40,787 bases of DNA from the NCBI GenBank assembly GCA_902625895.1, contig CACODD010000007.1, positions 1 through 40,787 on the forward strand. The letters run 5' to 3'. Position numbers and translations under genes: made by a program. The notes below the pieces were generated by a model. It did no database searches, had not been told where the DNA came from, and saw nothing but the letters and a program-made list of their open reading frames with translations. Below are positions 26,246 to 36,605 of this stretch, piece by piece (within the stretch, counting starts at the first letter, position 1; the number at the start of each line of letters is the position of its first letter). The DNA is from an uncultured Alphaproteobacteria bacterium (lineage in GTDB: Bacteria; Pseudomonadota; Alphaproteobacteria; Methylaequorales; Methylaequoraceae).

Positions 26246-27199
26246 TTACTCAATTAGATTTACTCTCGATTCATTGAATGCAGGATAGTTTGATGACGGA
26301 AGAACTCCATTGTAATATCTGGTCATTTCTGATTTTATTTCAGAATCTTCATCTTTCATTGTTGTAACAATGTTTTTTACATCAGATTTTGATTCTTCGA
26401 CTTCAGATTTTAATTCTTCGTCTTCGTATGCTTCAACTGGAAGCATACTTAGTGAAAGATCTTTGCTCTCAAGCTCTCCTGAAATATCTTTTCTTCTTTT
26501 TTGTCTGTATAGGCTCCTCATTGTAGCATAGAAGTCCAAAGAACCTTCTTTCATCTCATCAAGATAATCGAGGTATTTTTCCCTTGTTGATACACCCCTA
26601 ACAACTGGACCTGATAAGCGTGCCTCTAATCCTATTCCATTCATTCTGTATCCAAAAGACAGAGGATTGGTTATTGTGTCAACTCCAAGTCCAAAAGCGT
26701 CTCTAACACTTGAAGGCCCAAAAATTGGAAGCATTACATACGGACCATCAGGAACTCCCCAGACGGCCAATGTTTGACCAAAATCTTCTTCTACTTCTGC
26801 TATGTTCCCGAAATTATCAGTGCTAGCTACGTCAAACAACCCCCCTAAACCAAAAGTCATATTTATTAAGAATCTTCCGATAATATTCCCAATACTTTCC
26901 TTGTTTAATTGTAAAATAGCATTGGCTAAGCTAATCGGTGTTTTAGCTGTGGTTGCAAGATTAGTAAGTGGTTTTCGAGGTATTTCTGGAATCTCCCTCC
27001 AACCTTTGGCCACAGGTTTAAAAAAATAGTCGTCCAAGTTATTGTTAAATTTAAAAATATTCCTGTTTACATTCTCGAATGGGTCGTTGACGTTCTCTAC
27101 AGCTTGAGCATTTTTGACATCAAGAGAGATGAATGCTGAAATTACAAAGATTAACAAAATCTTGTTATATTTTAAAATAAATTCTACCATATATTGCAC
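26246..27199 (-). CDS. mlaA: MlaA/VacJ-family outer-membrane lipid asymmetry protein
   Basis: MlaA removes misplaced phospholipid from the outer leaflet of the outer membrane and hands it to MlaC. The 317-residue protein has a signal-like N-terminus ending in NAQA, followed by the family core: DPFENVNRNIFKFNNNLD (38-55), LINMTFGLGGLFDVAS, EEDFGQTLAVWGVPDGPYVM, and GPSSVRDAFGLGVD. There is no lipobox Cys at the signal end, so unlike the enterobacterial protein it is probably not a lipoprotein. A Glu/Asp/Ser-rich tail of about 80 residues follows the core. ATG at 27199 is used; a second ATG three codons on is equally possible. mlaC follows at 3 bases. Confidence 0.92.
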   Translation of the reverse strand: MQYMVEFILKYNKILLIFVISAFISLDVKNAQAVENVNDPFENVNRNIFKFNNNLDDYFFKPVAKGWREIPEIPRKPLTNLATTAKTPISLANAILQLNKESIGNIIGRFLINMTFGLGGLFDVASTDNFGNIAEVEEDFGQTLAVWGVPDGPYVMLPIFGPSSVRDAFGLGVDTITNPLSFGYRMNGIGLEARLSGPVVRGVSTREKYLDYLDEMKEGSLDFYATMRSLYRQKRRKDISGELESKDLSLSMLPVEAYEDEELKSEVEESKSDVKNIVTTMKDEDSEIKSEMTRYYNGVLPSSNYPAFNESRVNLIE

Positions 27200-27292
27200 A
27201 TTAATTATTTTCTATTAATTTAAATCATTTTATATTAAAAAAATAAACTAAAAAACATAAAAATAAAATTTTTTAATCTTTAAACAATTAAA

Positions 27293-28168
27293 ATGATTTC
27301 AAATACAATATTGTCAAAAAATATAAACGTATCCTTTGAATTTTTTCCCCCAAAAAACAAAGAATCAATAGAGTCTTTATGGGTTAATATAAAAAGATTA
27401 GAGCCCTTAGAGCCTAAGTTTATTTCTGTTACATACGGTGCAGGAGGTTCCATAAGAAATAATACTCATAGCTTAGTAAAAGAAATTAAACAGAAGACTT
27501 CACTGACGCCTGCTGCTCATTTGACATGTATAGGAACTTCAAAGGCTGAAATTGAAAGCATAGCAGAGGATTATTGGAACGCCGGAATTAAACATATTGT
27601 AGCTCTAAGAGGAGACGAAAGAGAAAATAAAACAAAAAATAAATTTAACGACTTCACATATGCAACCGATTTAATCAAAGTATTGAAAAAAAAATTTGAT
27701 TTTGAAATTACTGTTTCAGCTTACCCTGAGATGCATCCGGATTCTTCATCTATTAACCAAGAGTATGATGTTTTAAAAAAAAAGATTGATTTGGGAGCTT
27801 CAAAAGCAATTACGCAATTCTTTTTTGATGTAAACAGTTATTTTGATTTTATTGATGGTGCTATAAAAAGAGGAATTAAAATTCCAATTATTCCAGGGAT
27901 ATTACCTGTGACTAATTGTAAAAGAACAATGGAATTTGCAAAAAAAATGAATTGTAAAATGCCCAAATCGTTATTGGAAATGTTTGTAGGTCTTGATTCT
28001 GATCCTCAAACAAGAAAACTAGTTGCAACTACAATTGTATATGAACAATGTAGAAAACTGCTCGATGGAGAGGTAAAAGATTTTCATTTTTACACATTAA
28101 ATAGAGCAGATCTGTCATTTGCTATCTGTCATATTTTGGGTATTAGAACTCTGAAGGATAAAAATTGA
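27293..28168 (+). CDS. metF: 5,10-methylenetetrahydrofolate reductase
   Basis: This flavoenzyme produces 5-methyltetrahydrofolate, the methyl donor for methionine synthase. It has 291 residues, standard for bacterial MetF. VSFEFFPPKN includes the catalytic Glu16. VTYGAGGS, AAHLTCIGTS, HIVALRGDE, YPEMHPDS and AITQFFFDVNSYF are the successive barrel motifs for FAD and folate. It overlaps the first metH piece by one base (TGATG) and so feeds its product directly to the next two genes. The 93-bp gap before it is shared with divergent mlaA and shows no recognisable SAM or cobalamin riboswitch. Confidence 0.96.
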   Translation: MISNTILSKNINVSFEFFPPKNKESIESLWVNIKRLEPLEPKFISVTYGAGGSIRNNTHSLVKEIKQKTSLTPAAHLTCIGTSKAEIESIAEDYWNAGIKHIVALRGDERENKTKNKFNDFTYATDLIKVLKKKFDFEITVSAYPEMHPDSSSINQEYDVLKKKIDLGASKAITQFFFDVNSYFDFIDGAIKRGIKIPIIPGILPVTNCKRTMEFAKKMNCKMPKSLLEMFVGLDSDPQTRKLVATTIVYEQCRKLLDGEVKDFHFYTLNRADLSFAICHILGIRTLKDKN

Positions 28169-29217
28169 TGAAAAGTAACAACGAAATTATCAGTGTTTTA
28201 AATAAAAAAATCTTAATTCTTGATGGTGCGGTAGGTACAATGATTCAGAACGAAGAATTAAAAGAAAAGGATTTTAGAGCTGAAAGATTTAATAATCATC
28301 ACGTTAACCTTTTTGGAAATAATGACATATTAAATTTGACCAAGCCAAAACTGATATACGATATTCATAAGTCGTATCTTGATGCTGGAGCAGACATTAT
28401 TGAAACAAATACTTTTAATTCAACAGGAATCTCTCAGGAAGACTACAAATGTCAAGATTTAGCATATGAATTAAACTTTCAGGGTGGAATTTTAGCAAGA
28501 AAAGCCGTTGATGATTTTCTTAAAAATAATCCAAATGAACATAAATTTGTTGCAGGTGTTTTAGGGCCTACAAATAGAACTTGTTCTATGTCACCAGATG
28601 TCAACGATCCAGGATTCAGAAATATAAATTTTGATAATTTATTTAATGATTATGAGAATTGCGTCAGTGCATTGATCAAAGCAAAGGTAGATATAATTTT
28701 AGTTGAGACAGTTTTTGATACCTTAAATTCAAAAGCTGCACTTTCAGCTATAAAAAGTGTTGAGCAATCAAATAACATTAAAATTCCCATCATGATTTCT
28801 GCCACTATAACTGATTTATCCGGAAGAACACTGTCGGGACAAACGGTTGAAGGTTTCTATAATTCAATAATCCATTCTAATCCATTAAGTGTGGGATTAA
28901 ATTGTGCTCTTGGGCCAAAAGAATTAGAACCTTATTTAATTGAACTAAATAGGATTTCAGAGGTATATACAAGTATTCATCCTAATGCTGGTTTGCCAAA
29001 TGCTTTTGGTGGGTATGACGAAACACCAGATTCCATAGCAAAATTTGCTAAAGAATGGAGCGATAGTAACTATATAAATATTATCGGTGGTTGTTGTGGA
29101 ACAACTCCTGAACATATAAAATTAATGAGTAAAGTTGTAATGAACAAAAAACCTAGGGTATTAAAAAAGAAATCTGACAATCTTCGTCTATCGGGTTTAG
29201 AGGCTTTTAATTTATAA
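28168..29217 (+). CDS. metH: cobalamin-dependent methionine synthase, homocysteine-binding piece
   Basis: This 349-residue protein corresponds to the first module of MetH, which binds and activates homocysteine through zinc. It has [13 protein letters not shown] at 15-27, [15 protein letters not shown] near 131-145, and the three zinc cysteines Cys246 (LNCALG), Cys309 and Cys310 (GGCCGTTP). The frame is open from a TTG at 28165, but ATG 28168, sharing one base with the metF stop, is the better start. It ends right after this module, and the other modules follow in another frame after 2 bases. Split metH is known in many alphaproteobacteria, so I read this as a normal two-piece enzyme, not a frameshift. 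Confidence 0.93.
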   Translation: MKSNNEIISVLNKKILILDGAVGTMIQNEELKEKDFRAERFNNHHVNLFGNNDILNLTKPKLIYDIHKSYLDAGADIIETNTFNSTGISQEDYKCQDLAYELNFQGGILARKAVDDFLKNNPNEHKFVAGVLGPTNRTCSMSPDVNDPGFRNINFDNLFNDYENCVSALIKAKVDIILVETVFDTLNSKAALSAIKSVEQSNNIKIPIMISATITDLSGRTLSGQTVEGFYNSIIHSNPLSVGLNCALGPKELEPYLIELNRISEVYTSIHPNAGLPNAFGGYDETPDSIAKFAKEWSDSNYINIIGGCCGTTPEHIKLMSKVVMNKKPRVLKKKSDNLRLSGLEAFNL

Positions 29218-29219
29218 AA

Positions 29220-31853
29220 ATGAGCTCTAACCCAAAATTTATTAATATTGGTGAAAGAACAAACGTCACTGGTTCAGCAAAGTTCAAAAAATTGATCCTA
29301 TCAAATAATTTTGATCAAGCTATTGAAATAGCAAAAGAACAAATTGATAACGGTGCTCAAATTATCGATATTAATATGGACGAAGGTTTATTGGATTCTG
29401 AGACAGCTATGGTCAAGTTTCTGAATCAAATTTCCGTCGAACCTGCAATAGCAAAAGTTCCATTTATGATAGATTCATCAAAATGGTCGGTCATAGAAGC
29501 CGGTTTGAAATGTATTCAAGGAAAACCTATTGTTAATTCTATAAGTTTAAAGGAAGGTGAAAATATCTTTATTGAACAAGCTGAGAAAATTAAAACTTAT
29601 GGAGCTGCTGTTGTTGTTATGGCATTTGATGAAGATGGTCAAGCCGATAACATAGAAAGAAAATATCAAATTTCAAAAAGAGCTTATCAAATCTTGACTC
29701 AAAAATTAGATTTTCCTCCTCAAGATATTATATTTGATCCCAATATATTTGCTGTTGCCACTGGAATCGAAGAACACAATAATTACGCATTAGATTTTTT
29801 TGAAGCAACGAAACTTATAAAAAATAATTTACCATTAGCCAAGGTATCTGGCGGACTTTCTAATGTTTCTTTTAGTTTTAGAGGAAATAATCAGGTAAGG
29901 GAGGCGATGCACTCATGTTTTCTTTATCACGCAATAAAATATGGACTAGATATGGCAATTGTTAACGCCGGACAAATTACAATCTACGAGCAAATACCTA
30001 AAGATCTTAAGAAGTGTATAGAAGATGTGTTGTTCAATAAACATCTCGATGCAACTGAAAATTTAATTGAGATCTCAAAAAAATATTCAGGAAGTGTAGA
30101 GAGAAAAAAAATTGACAAAAAATGGAGAACTAAAAAATTAGAAAAAAAAATAGAATATGCACTAGTTAATGGCATTAACGAGTTTATAGAAGAAGACACT
30201 GAAAAATTAAGACAACAATATAATAAACCATTGGAAATCATTGAAGGTCCACTCATGGACGGAATGAATGTAGTTGGTGATTTATTTGGATCCGGAAAAA
30301 TGTTTTTACCGCAAGTTGTGAAATCTGCGAGAGTAATGAAACAGTCGGTAGCTTACTTACTACCATTCATGGAAAAAGATAATACATCAAAAAAAAGTTC
30401 TAAAGGTAAAATACTTTTGGCAACTGTAAAGGGCGATGTTCATGACATTGGGAAAAATATAGTTGGTGTAGTATTACAATGTAATAATTTCGAAATTATT
30501 GATTTAGGTGTTATGGTTCCAGCTAGTAAAATTGTTGAAACTGCAATAGAAGAAAATGTTGATTTAATTGGATTATCAGGTCTCATAACCCCAAGTTTAG
30601 ACGAGATGTGCTTTGTTGCCAGTGAATTAGAGAGAAATAAAATTAATAAACCTTTATTAATTGGTGGGGCTACTACAAGTAAAATACACACAGCTATAAA
30701 AATAGATCCATTATACAATTTTGGCGTATGTCACGTTAATGACGCATCAAAAGCAGTTTCAGTAGCAACAAATATGATTTCTAAAAGTAAATGCAGGCCG
30801 TTTGTTGAATCATTAAAAAAAGAATATTCAGTTCTTCGTTCTGGTTATTTCAAAAAGGACAAGATCAATGACAACAGTATTGAAGAATGTAGAAAAAATA
30901 AATTTAATTTTCAATGGGATAATTACGAACCAACTCAGCCAAAGACAATTGGTGTGCAAACTCAAGAAGACGTTTCTATTGAACAAATAATGAAATTTAC
31001 AGATTGGAAACCTTTTTTTGAAGCTTGGGAACTTCATGGAAATTTTCCTGATATTCTAGATGATAAGATTGTTGGAAAAGCAGCTCGAGATCTTTGGGAT
31101 GATGCAAATAAAATGATTAAAACGTTAATTAAAGAAAAGATAACGAAACCTAAATGTGTTTTTGGTTTTTGGCCAGCTAATTCAGATGGTGATGATATTC
31201 TTTTATTTGATTCTGAAAGAAGAGAGAAAGTTAAAAAAAAATTATTTTTTTTACGACAACAAGTTAGCAGAAAAAATTCAAAAAGAGCTAATTTTTGTCT
31301 TGCAGATTTCGTTGCACCAATTGGAACTAAAAATGATTTTATTGGAGGTTTTTTAGTCACAGCTGGAAGCGGCATTGAAACTTTAGCTTCAGAATTTGAA
31401 AAGAAAAATGATGATTATAACTCAATTTTAGTTAAATCAATTGGTGATAGAATCGCTGAAGCATTTGCAGAAATGTTGCATAAAGATGTAAGAACAAATT
31501 TGTGGGGTTACGCACAAAAAGAAGATTTAACTAACAAGGAATTAATTCAAGAAAAGTTTGAAGGAATTAGACCTGCCCCAGGTTATCCTGCGTGCCCTGA
31601 TCATACAGAAAAGAAGACCTTATTTGAACTGTTAGACGTATCGAGTAATTTAAAAGTAAAATTGACTGAGAGCTTTGCAATGACCCCGGCAAGTTCAGTT
31701 TCTGGATTGTATTTTGCAAACCCACATGCAAGTTATTTTGGTGTTGGTAAAATTTTCAAAGACCAAGTAGAAGACTATGCAAAAAGAAAAAAAATCAGTT
31801 TAAGGGATGCTGAAAAGTGGTTGGGTTCAAATCTAGGGTATGCTCCTGACTAA
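29220..31853 (+). CDS. metH: cobalamin-dependent methionine synthase, folate/B12/SAM-activation piece
   Basis: This 877-residue protein holds the remaining MetH modules. A pterin-binding barrel for methyltetrahydrofolate starts at [14 protein letters not shown] (9-22) and contains [11 protein letters not shown] helical cap module follows, then the B12-binding Rossmann domain with the lower-ligand His408 in [11 protein letters not shown], plus [13 protein letters not shown] and GGATTSK. The C-terminal reactivation domain contains [12 protein letters not shown], which binds S-adenosylmethionine. It acts with the preceding homocysteine piece. The domain set implies a need for cobalamin, whether made or imported. 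Confidence 0.95.
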   Translation: MSSNPKFINIGERTNVTGSAKFKKLILSNNFDQAIEIAKEQIDNGAQIIDINMDEGLLDSETAMVKFLNQISVEPAIAKVPFMIDSSKWSVIEAGLKCIQGKPIVNSISLKEGENIFIEQAEKIKTYGAAVVVMAFDEDGQADNIERKYQISKRAYQILTQKLDFPPQDIIFDPNIFAVATGIEEHNNYALDFFEATKLIKNNLPLAKVSGGLSNVSFSFRGNNQVREAMHSCFLYHAIKYGLDMAIVNAGQITIYEQIPKDLKKCIEDVLFNKHLDATENLIEISKKYSGSVERKKIDKKWRTKKLEKKIEYALVNGINEFIEEDTEKLRQQYNKPLEIIEGPLMDGMNVVGDLFGSGKMFLPQVVKSARVMKQSVAYLLPFMEKDNTSKKSSKGKILLATVKGDVHDIGKNIVGVVLQCNNFEIIDLGVMVPASKIVETAIEENVDLIGLSGLITPSLDEMCFVASELERNKINKPLLIGGATTSKIHTAIKIDPLYNFGVCHVNDASKAVSVATNMISKSKCRPFVESLKKEYSVLRSGYFKKDKINDNSIEECRKNKFNFQWDNYEPTQPKTIGVQTQEDVSIEQIMKFTDWKPFFEAWELHGNFPDILDDKIVGKAARDLWDDANKMIKTLIKEKITKPKCVFGFWPANSDGDDILLFDSERREKVKKKLFFLRQQVSRKNSKRANFCLADFVAPIGTKNDFIGGFLVTAGSGIETLASEFEKKNDDYNSILVKSIGDRIAEAFAEMLHKDVRTNLWGYAQKEDLTNKELIQEKFEGIRPAPGYPACPDHTEKKTLFELLDVSSNLKVKLTESFAMTPASSVSGLYFANPHASYFGVGKIFKDQVEDYAKRKKISLRDAEKWLGSNLGYAPD

Positions 31854-31874
31854 GAGGATTAATCTTTTTATCTT

Positions 31875-34010
31875 ATGAAAAAAATAAAGTTACCAGAACC
31901 AGACTTTCTTTCCAGCCTTAACAAGCAGCAAAAGCAAGCGGTCCTAAATACTGAAGGACCATTGCTTGTTCTTTCGGGAGCAGGAACTGGGAAAACAAAA
32001 GTTTTAACTTCAAGGTTAGCAAATATAATATATAACAGGAAAGCAAAAATGTCTGAAATTTTTTGTGTCACATTTACCAATAAGGCTGCACACGAAATGA
32101 AAACAAGAGTTGAAAAGATGCTCAGCCATCCAATTGAGGGAATGTTTATTGGAACATTCCATTCTATAGGACTAAGATTTTTAAGAAGAAACTCGGAGTT
32201 GGTTGGTTTAAAAAATGATTTCACAATATTGGACAAAGATGATCAATTAAGACTTGTAAAGCAAGTAATTTCTCTTGAAAATCTTGATCCAAAAGTTTAT
32301 GTTCCTAAAAATTTTTTATACATGATTGATCAAGTTAAAAATGCTGGATTGGAAACTGAGGAAGTAAACAATCATGAATTCGAAATCGAAACAAAAGGTA
32401 AGTTTAAACAAATTTATAAATCATATCAATCTAGACTCTCAAATTATAATTCAGTTGATTTTGGAGATCTAATACTATTACCAATAAAATTATTTAAGGA
32501 AAATAAACAAATTTTGGAATTCTATCAAAAAAAGTTTAAGTACACTTTAGTAGATGAATATCAAGACACAAATTCAGCACAATACATGATGTTGAGATTG
32601 CTTACAGAATTAAATAGAAACTTATGTTGCGTAGGAGACGAGGATCAATCTATTTATGGATGGAGAGGGGCAGAGTTAAAGAATATTTTAAATTTTGAAA
32701 GAGATTTTGACAATTCAAATATTATTAGACTGGAACAGAATTATAGATCTACTGGTAATATTCTTAAAACTGCATCATCAATAATTTCTGAAAATACAGA
32801 AAGGATAGGTAAAAAACTTTGGACCTCTGACAAAGATGGTGACCCAGTGTTAATCAGAAATTTTGAAGATGATGATTTTGAGGCAATTTTCATTGCACAA
32901 AAAATCAAAGAATTTGAAAAAAATGGTATATCTCTTACTAACATTGCAATTTTAACAAGAGCAAGTTTTCAGTTTAAAGACATTGAAGATCGATTTTTGA
33001 AAGAAAATATAAAATACAGAGTTGTTGGTGGTCTAAGATTTTATGAAAGAGCAGAAATCAAAGACGCAATGGCTTACTTTAGAATATTAATAAATAAGTC
33101 AGATAATTTATCATTGGAAAGAATATTAAACACTCCAAAGCGAGGATTAGGTAAAGCTTTAATTAAAAAACTCTATGAGATTGTACAAAAAAAAAATGTT
33201 TCATTATATGAATCTTTGAAACTTCTAATTTTATCTGGGACTTCAAATTCTTCACAAAAAAAAAATATTCAAAATTTCATTTCTATTATTGAAAGACATT
33301 CATCTGCTTTAAAAAGTTCAAAACACTTTGAGGTGGCCGGATCACTCCTCGATGATGCTGGCTATACTGAAATGCTTCAAAAAGAAAAAACACCAGAATC
33401 TGAAGGAAGATTGGAGAATTTAAAAAAACTTATAACAGATTTGAAGAATAGAAACTCATTAGAAGAATTTGTTGAAGAGGTCAGCCTTTTGAATGACACC
33501 TTAAATGATAGTGATTTTAATGAAAAAGTTTCTTTAATGACCCTACATAGTGCAAAAGGTCTTGAGTTCGATTTTGTTTTTCTCCCAGGTTGGGAGGAAG
33601 GAATCTTTCCTAATCAAAGAAACATTGATGAATATGGAAATAAAGGACTTGAAGAGGAGAGACGCTTAGCTTATGTCGGTATAACAAGGGCAAGAAAAGA
33701 ACTAAATATTTCATATGTAAACTATAGAAAACAATATAACTACAGTATATATCGTTCTTTACCATCTAGGTTTTTATCAGAACTTCCTGAACAAAGTTGT
33801 AAAGTTTTTCAAGTTATGGAAAATATTAAAAAGAAAAATATGAAACTAGAACAATTTTCAAACCCAGATTTTGAAGTTGGGGAAAAAGTTCAACATAAAG
33901 AGTTTGGTTCTGGAACAATCTTAGGAATATCAGACAAAAAACTTCAAATACGGTTTGAAAATTCTGATGAAGTAATAAAAGTATTTTCTGATTTTGTTTC
34001 AAAATTATAA
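31875..34010 (+). CDS. uvrD: UvrD/PcrA-type DNA helicase
   Basis: This superfamily 1A 3'-5' helicase acts in excision and mismatch repair, releasing UvrC and the cut strand. The 711 residues carry all helicase motifs: Walker A GAGTGKT (35-41), FTNKAAHEM (Ia), FHSIGLRFLRR, VDEYQDTN (II), VGDEDQSIYGWRGA (III), LEQNYRST (IV), LMTLHSAKGLEFD (V) and EERRLAYVGITRAR (VI). The C-terminus has a Tudor-like module (FEVGEKVQHKEFGSGTIL) that binds RNA polymerase in PcrA/UvrD proteins. It lies 21 bases after metH, and prmA follows at once. Confidence 0.96.
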   Translation: MKKIKLPEPDFLSSLNKQQKQAVLNTEGPLLVLSGAGTGKTKVLTSRLANIIYNRKAKMSEIFCVTFTNKAAHEMKTRVEKMLSHPIEGMFIGTFHSIGLRFLRRNSELVGLKNDFTILDKDDQLRLVKQVISLENLDPKVYVPKNFLYMIDQVKNAGLETEEVNNHEFEIETKGKFKQIYKSYQSRLSNYNSVDFGDLILLPIKLFKENKQILEFYQKKFKYTLVDEYQDTNSAQYMMLRLLTELNRNLCCVGDEDQSIYGWRGAELKNILNFERDFDNSNIIRLEQNYRSTGNILKTASSIISENTERIGKKLWTSDKDGDPVLIRNFEDDDFEAIFIAQKIKEFEKNGISLTNIAILTRASFQFKDIEDRFLKENIKYRVVGGLRFYERAEIKDAMAYFRILINKSDNLSLERILNTPKRGLGKALIKKLYEIVQKKNVSLYESLKLLILSGTSNSSQKKNIQNFISIIERHSSALKSSKHFEVAGSLLDDAGYTEMLQKEKTPESEGRLENLKKLITDLKNRNSLEEFVEEVSLLNDTLNDSDFNEKVSLMTLHSAKGLEFDFVFLPGWEEGIFPNQRNIDEYGNKGLEEERRLAYVGITRARKELNISYVNYRKQYNYSIYRSLPSRFLSELPEQSCKVFQVMENIKKKNMKLEQFSNPDFEVGEKVQHKEFGSGTILGISDKKLQIRFENSDEVIKVFSDFVSKL

Positions 34011-34014
34011 AATT

Positions 34015-34848
34015 TTGAAAAAAGTTACATTAATAATTAAATCAAAAAAGCATGAAAATTTAATAGCTTGGATTTTTACAAAATACAACAACGTATCAAT
34101 CTTCCCAGAAAGTAATTATTTAAAGGTAGAACTCTTTTTAAAAAATTCAGAAATAAAAAGTTTTTCTTCATGTAATCTCAGAAAGAATTTTGGAAGTTTT
34201 ACTTTAACTAAAATTGAAAAAAAGGATTGGGTAAATCAAAATATTAAAGACGACCAAGGCATTCAAACGGAATTCTTTTATATAAGTCAGGGACTATCAA
34301 AAAAAAAATCGAACAGAAAGTTCAATTTAATAATTCCGGCTAACAATGCATTCGGAACAGGTAGCCATGAATCAACTTTTTTATCAATTATTTGCATAGA
34401 ATATTTAATTAAAAGAAAGCATTACAGTTCTTTTTGTGACGTCGGGACAGGTTCTGGAATTTTATCATTTGTATTAAATAAGATTACAAAGCAGAGAATT
34501 GATTCTATTGACATTGATAATAATATTAAAAAAACCTTTTTAAAAAATCTGAGTATAAACCGTTTGACCAATATAAGGTTTTTTAATCAAAATGGGATAG
34601 ATAGTAGTTTTCTAAGAAATAAAAGTTATGATTTGATAGTTGCAAATATATTACTAATAACTCACAAAAAACTTGTAAAACAGTACTATAATAAATTAAA
34701 AAATAATGGCGAAATTGTTATATCAGGTATCCTCACGGATCAGGAAACAGAAATAATATCAATTTTCAATAAATTTAACTTTAATTTAAAAAAAAAATTT
34801 TATAGTTTCAAATGGGTTGGATTGATATTTGCGAAAAAAAGAAAATGA
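34015..34848 (+). CDS. prmA: ribosomal protein L11 methyltransferase
   Basis: PrmA trimethylates ribosomal protein L11 using S-adenosylmethionine. The C-terminal Rossmann domain has NAFGTGSHEST, the SAM motif CDVGTGSGILSFVLNK, an acidic DIDNNI that holds the ribose, and LIVANILLITHKKL matching the catalytic NxL-type block. No ATG fits the N-terminus. TTG at 34015, 4 bases after the uvrD stop, gives 277 residues beginning KKVTLII like relatives. An in-frame TTG at 33994 inside uvrD is the alternative and would add 7 residues. Its end overlaps the pepP start by 4 bases (ATGA). Confidence 0.9.
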   Translation: MKKVTLIIKSKKHENLIAWIFTKYNNVSIFPESNYLKVELFLKNSEIKSFSSCNLRKNFGSFTLTKIEKKDWVNQNIKDDQGIQTEFFYISQGLSKKKSNRKFNLIIPANNAFGTGSHESTFLSIICIEYLIKRKHYSSFCDVGTGSGILSFVLNKITKQRIDSIDIDNNIKKTFLKNLSINRLTNIRFFNQNGIDSSFLRNKSYDLIVANILLITHKKLVKQYYNKLKNNGEIVISGILTDQETEIISIFNKFNFNLKKKFYSFKWVGLIFAKKRK

Positions 34849-36584
34849 ATATGTCAAATAATTTAGAAAAATTGAAAAAAGAAATTTCTTTGAAGAAAAT
34901 TGATTTTTACGTAATTTCTACTTACGACGAAAATTTACTTGAATATACTCCAAATCAAAACAAGAGATTACAATGGCTTACAAACTTTACCGGCTCGAAT
35001 GGAATTGCATTAATATCTAATAAAAAAAAATTTTTTTTCACTGACGGAAGATATATTTTACAAGCAAAAAAAGAAATAGATTCTAAGTTTAAAATTATTG
35101 ACTTGCAAAGTGAAAACTTTTTCTCATTTTTGCAACATAACATCAAACACAAAAGAATATTGATAGACTACAGAAACTTTAATATTAAGTTTATTAAAGA
35201 ATTAAAAAGGATTGCTGAGTTAAACTCTATAAAGGTTTATCATGAGAAAAAAAATATTATAGATAAAATTTGGCACAGAAAAGTAAAGAAGGGTGAAAAA
35301 TATTGTTTTTTTTTGAAAAAAACAATATCTGGTGAAAACACATTTTCTAAAAAGAAAAGGATATTCAATAAAACTAATTATGATTTTTTAATTTTAACTT
35401 CATCAGAATCAATTTGCTGGCTGATGAATTTAAGGGGTTTTGATTTAGAACATACCCCAATTGTTTTTTGCAGAGCAATTGTAACCAAAACTTTCATTAA
35501 ACTATTTATCGATTTAAATAAGTTACCATCTAAAAAAAAAGTAAAAGGGGTTCAAACGTTATCTTTAGCTGAATTTGAATCTGAGATTTTAAAATTACCT
35601 AAGAATAAAAAGCTTGCTCTCGATTCCTCATCATCATACTTTTATTATGAGTTGATGAAATCAGCAGGACTAAAACCTGATCTAATCGAGGACCCATGCA
35701 TTAATATAAGATGCCAAAAGAATAAAGTTGAAATAAATCATTCCATTAAATACCATATTTTAGATGGTGTTTCTCTTGTTAAGTTCTTTTATTGGTTAGA
35801 AAAGACAAAACTCTCATTTCATTTAGACGAGATTAATGTTTCTAAAAAGCTTGAAGATTTTAGAAAAGAAAATAAAAATTATTTTTCCTCAAGTTTTCCG
35901 ACTATTTCAGCTTTTGGAAAGAATGCATCAGTTATTCACTATAATCCAATTCAAAATAACAAAAGATTAATTTCAGGACAGTTATTTTTGTGTGATTCTG
36001 GGGCACAATATTTAGGAGCTACCACTGACGTCACTAGAACAATTTTTATTGGAGATAGCAAACCTAAAAAAGAGTATATTTCAAATTATACAAGAGTTTT
36101 AAAAGGTCACATTAACCTCGCTATGATTAAATTCCCGAAGGGAACAAGAGGACATCAAATAGATAGTTTGGCTAGATATAGTTTGTGGCAAAACGGTTTG
36201 GATTACAGCCATGGCACTGGACACGGAGTTGGTAGTTTTTTAGGAGTGCATGAAGGACCACAATCAATTTCAAAAAATCTTAATAAATGTGAGCTCAAAG
36301 AAGGAATGGTCTTATCAAATGAACCCGGATATTACAAAAGCGATTGTTATGGAATAAGAATAGAAAATCTTTTATTAATTATACCTTCAAGATACAAAGG
36401 ATTTTTAGAATTTAAAAATTTGACTCTTTATCCTTATGAAAAAGAACTTATAGATTTAGACCTATTGACTGATGTTGAAAAAAAATGGATTAATAGATAT
36501 CACTTAGATGTATACAACAAACTAAAAAAATATCTCAAGCAAAACGAAAAATCATGGCTATTTAAAAAGACCCAACATTTCTAA
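34845..36584 (+). CDS. pepP: Xaa-Pro aminopeptidase (M24B family)
   Basis: This metallopeptidase removes N-terminal residues that precede proline. It has two creatinase-like N-terminal domains and a C-terminal pita-bread domain, as in roughly 600-residue alphaproteobacterial aminopeptidases P. All five metal ligands are visible: Asp in CDSGAQYLGATTDVTRT (two), His in HGTGHGVGSF, and Glu in SNEPGYY and GIRIENL. ATG 34845 is used (579 residues). It overlaps the prmA stop as ATGA, and the longer frame from 34812 would run well inside prmA. The gene ends 21 bases from the convergent recN stop. Confidence 0.92.
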   Translation: MNMSNNLEKLKKEISLKKIDFYVISTYDENLLEYTPNQNKRLQWLTNFTGSNGIALISNKKKFFFTDGRYILQAKKEIDSKFKIIDLQSENFFSFLQHNIKHKRILIDYRNFNIKFIKELKRIAELNSIKVYHEKKNIIDKIWHRKVKKGEKYCFFLKKTISGENTFSKKKRIFNKTNYDFLILTSSESICWLMNLRGFDLEHTPIVFCRAIVTKTFIKLFIDLNKLPSKKKVKGVQTLSLAEFESEILKLPKNKKLALDSSSSYFYYELMKSAGLKPDLIEDPCINIRCQKNKVEINHSIKYHILDGVSLVKFFYWLEKTKLSFHLDEINVSKKLEDFRKENKNYFSSSFPTISAFGKNASVIHYNPIQNNKRLISGQLFLCDSGAQYLGATTDVTRTIFIGDSKPKKEYISNYTRVLKGHINLAMIKFPKGTRGHQIDSLARYSLWQNGLDYSHGTGHGVGSFLGVHEGPQSISKNLNKCELKEGMVLSNEPGYYKSDCYGIRIENLLLIIPSRYKGFLEFKNLTLYPYEKELIDLDLLTDVEKKWINRYHLDVYNKLKKYLKQNEKSWLFKKTQHF

Positions 36585-36605
36585 AATCATAACAATCATC
36601 AAAAA

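Noticed and set aside
27200..27292. Possible SAM or cobalamin riboswitch upstream of metF-metH.
   Set aside because: The 93-base gap is almost pure A/T with no conserved stem sequences of the known SAM or cobalamin classes, and it is too short for a cobalamin riboswitch.
29205..29225. Frameshift splitting a single metH gene.
   Set aside because: Both parts stop and start at natural domain borders, the second has its own ATG, and split metH is known in alphaproteobacteria.
31034..31375. A 113-codon minus-strand frame inside metH.
   Set aside because: It is fully antisense to conserved MetH sequence and has no family features; treated as a shadow of the real gene.
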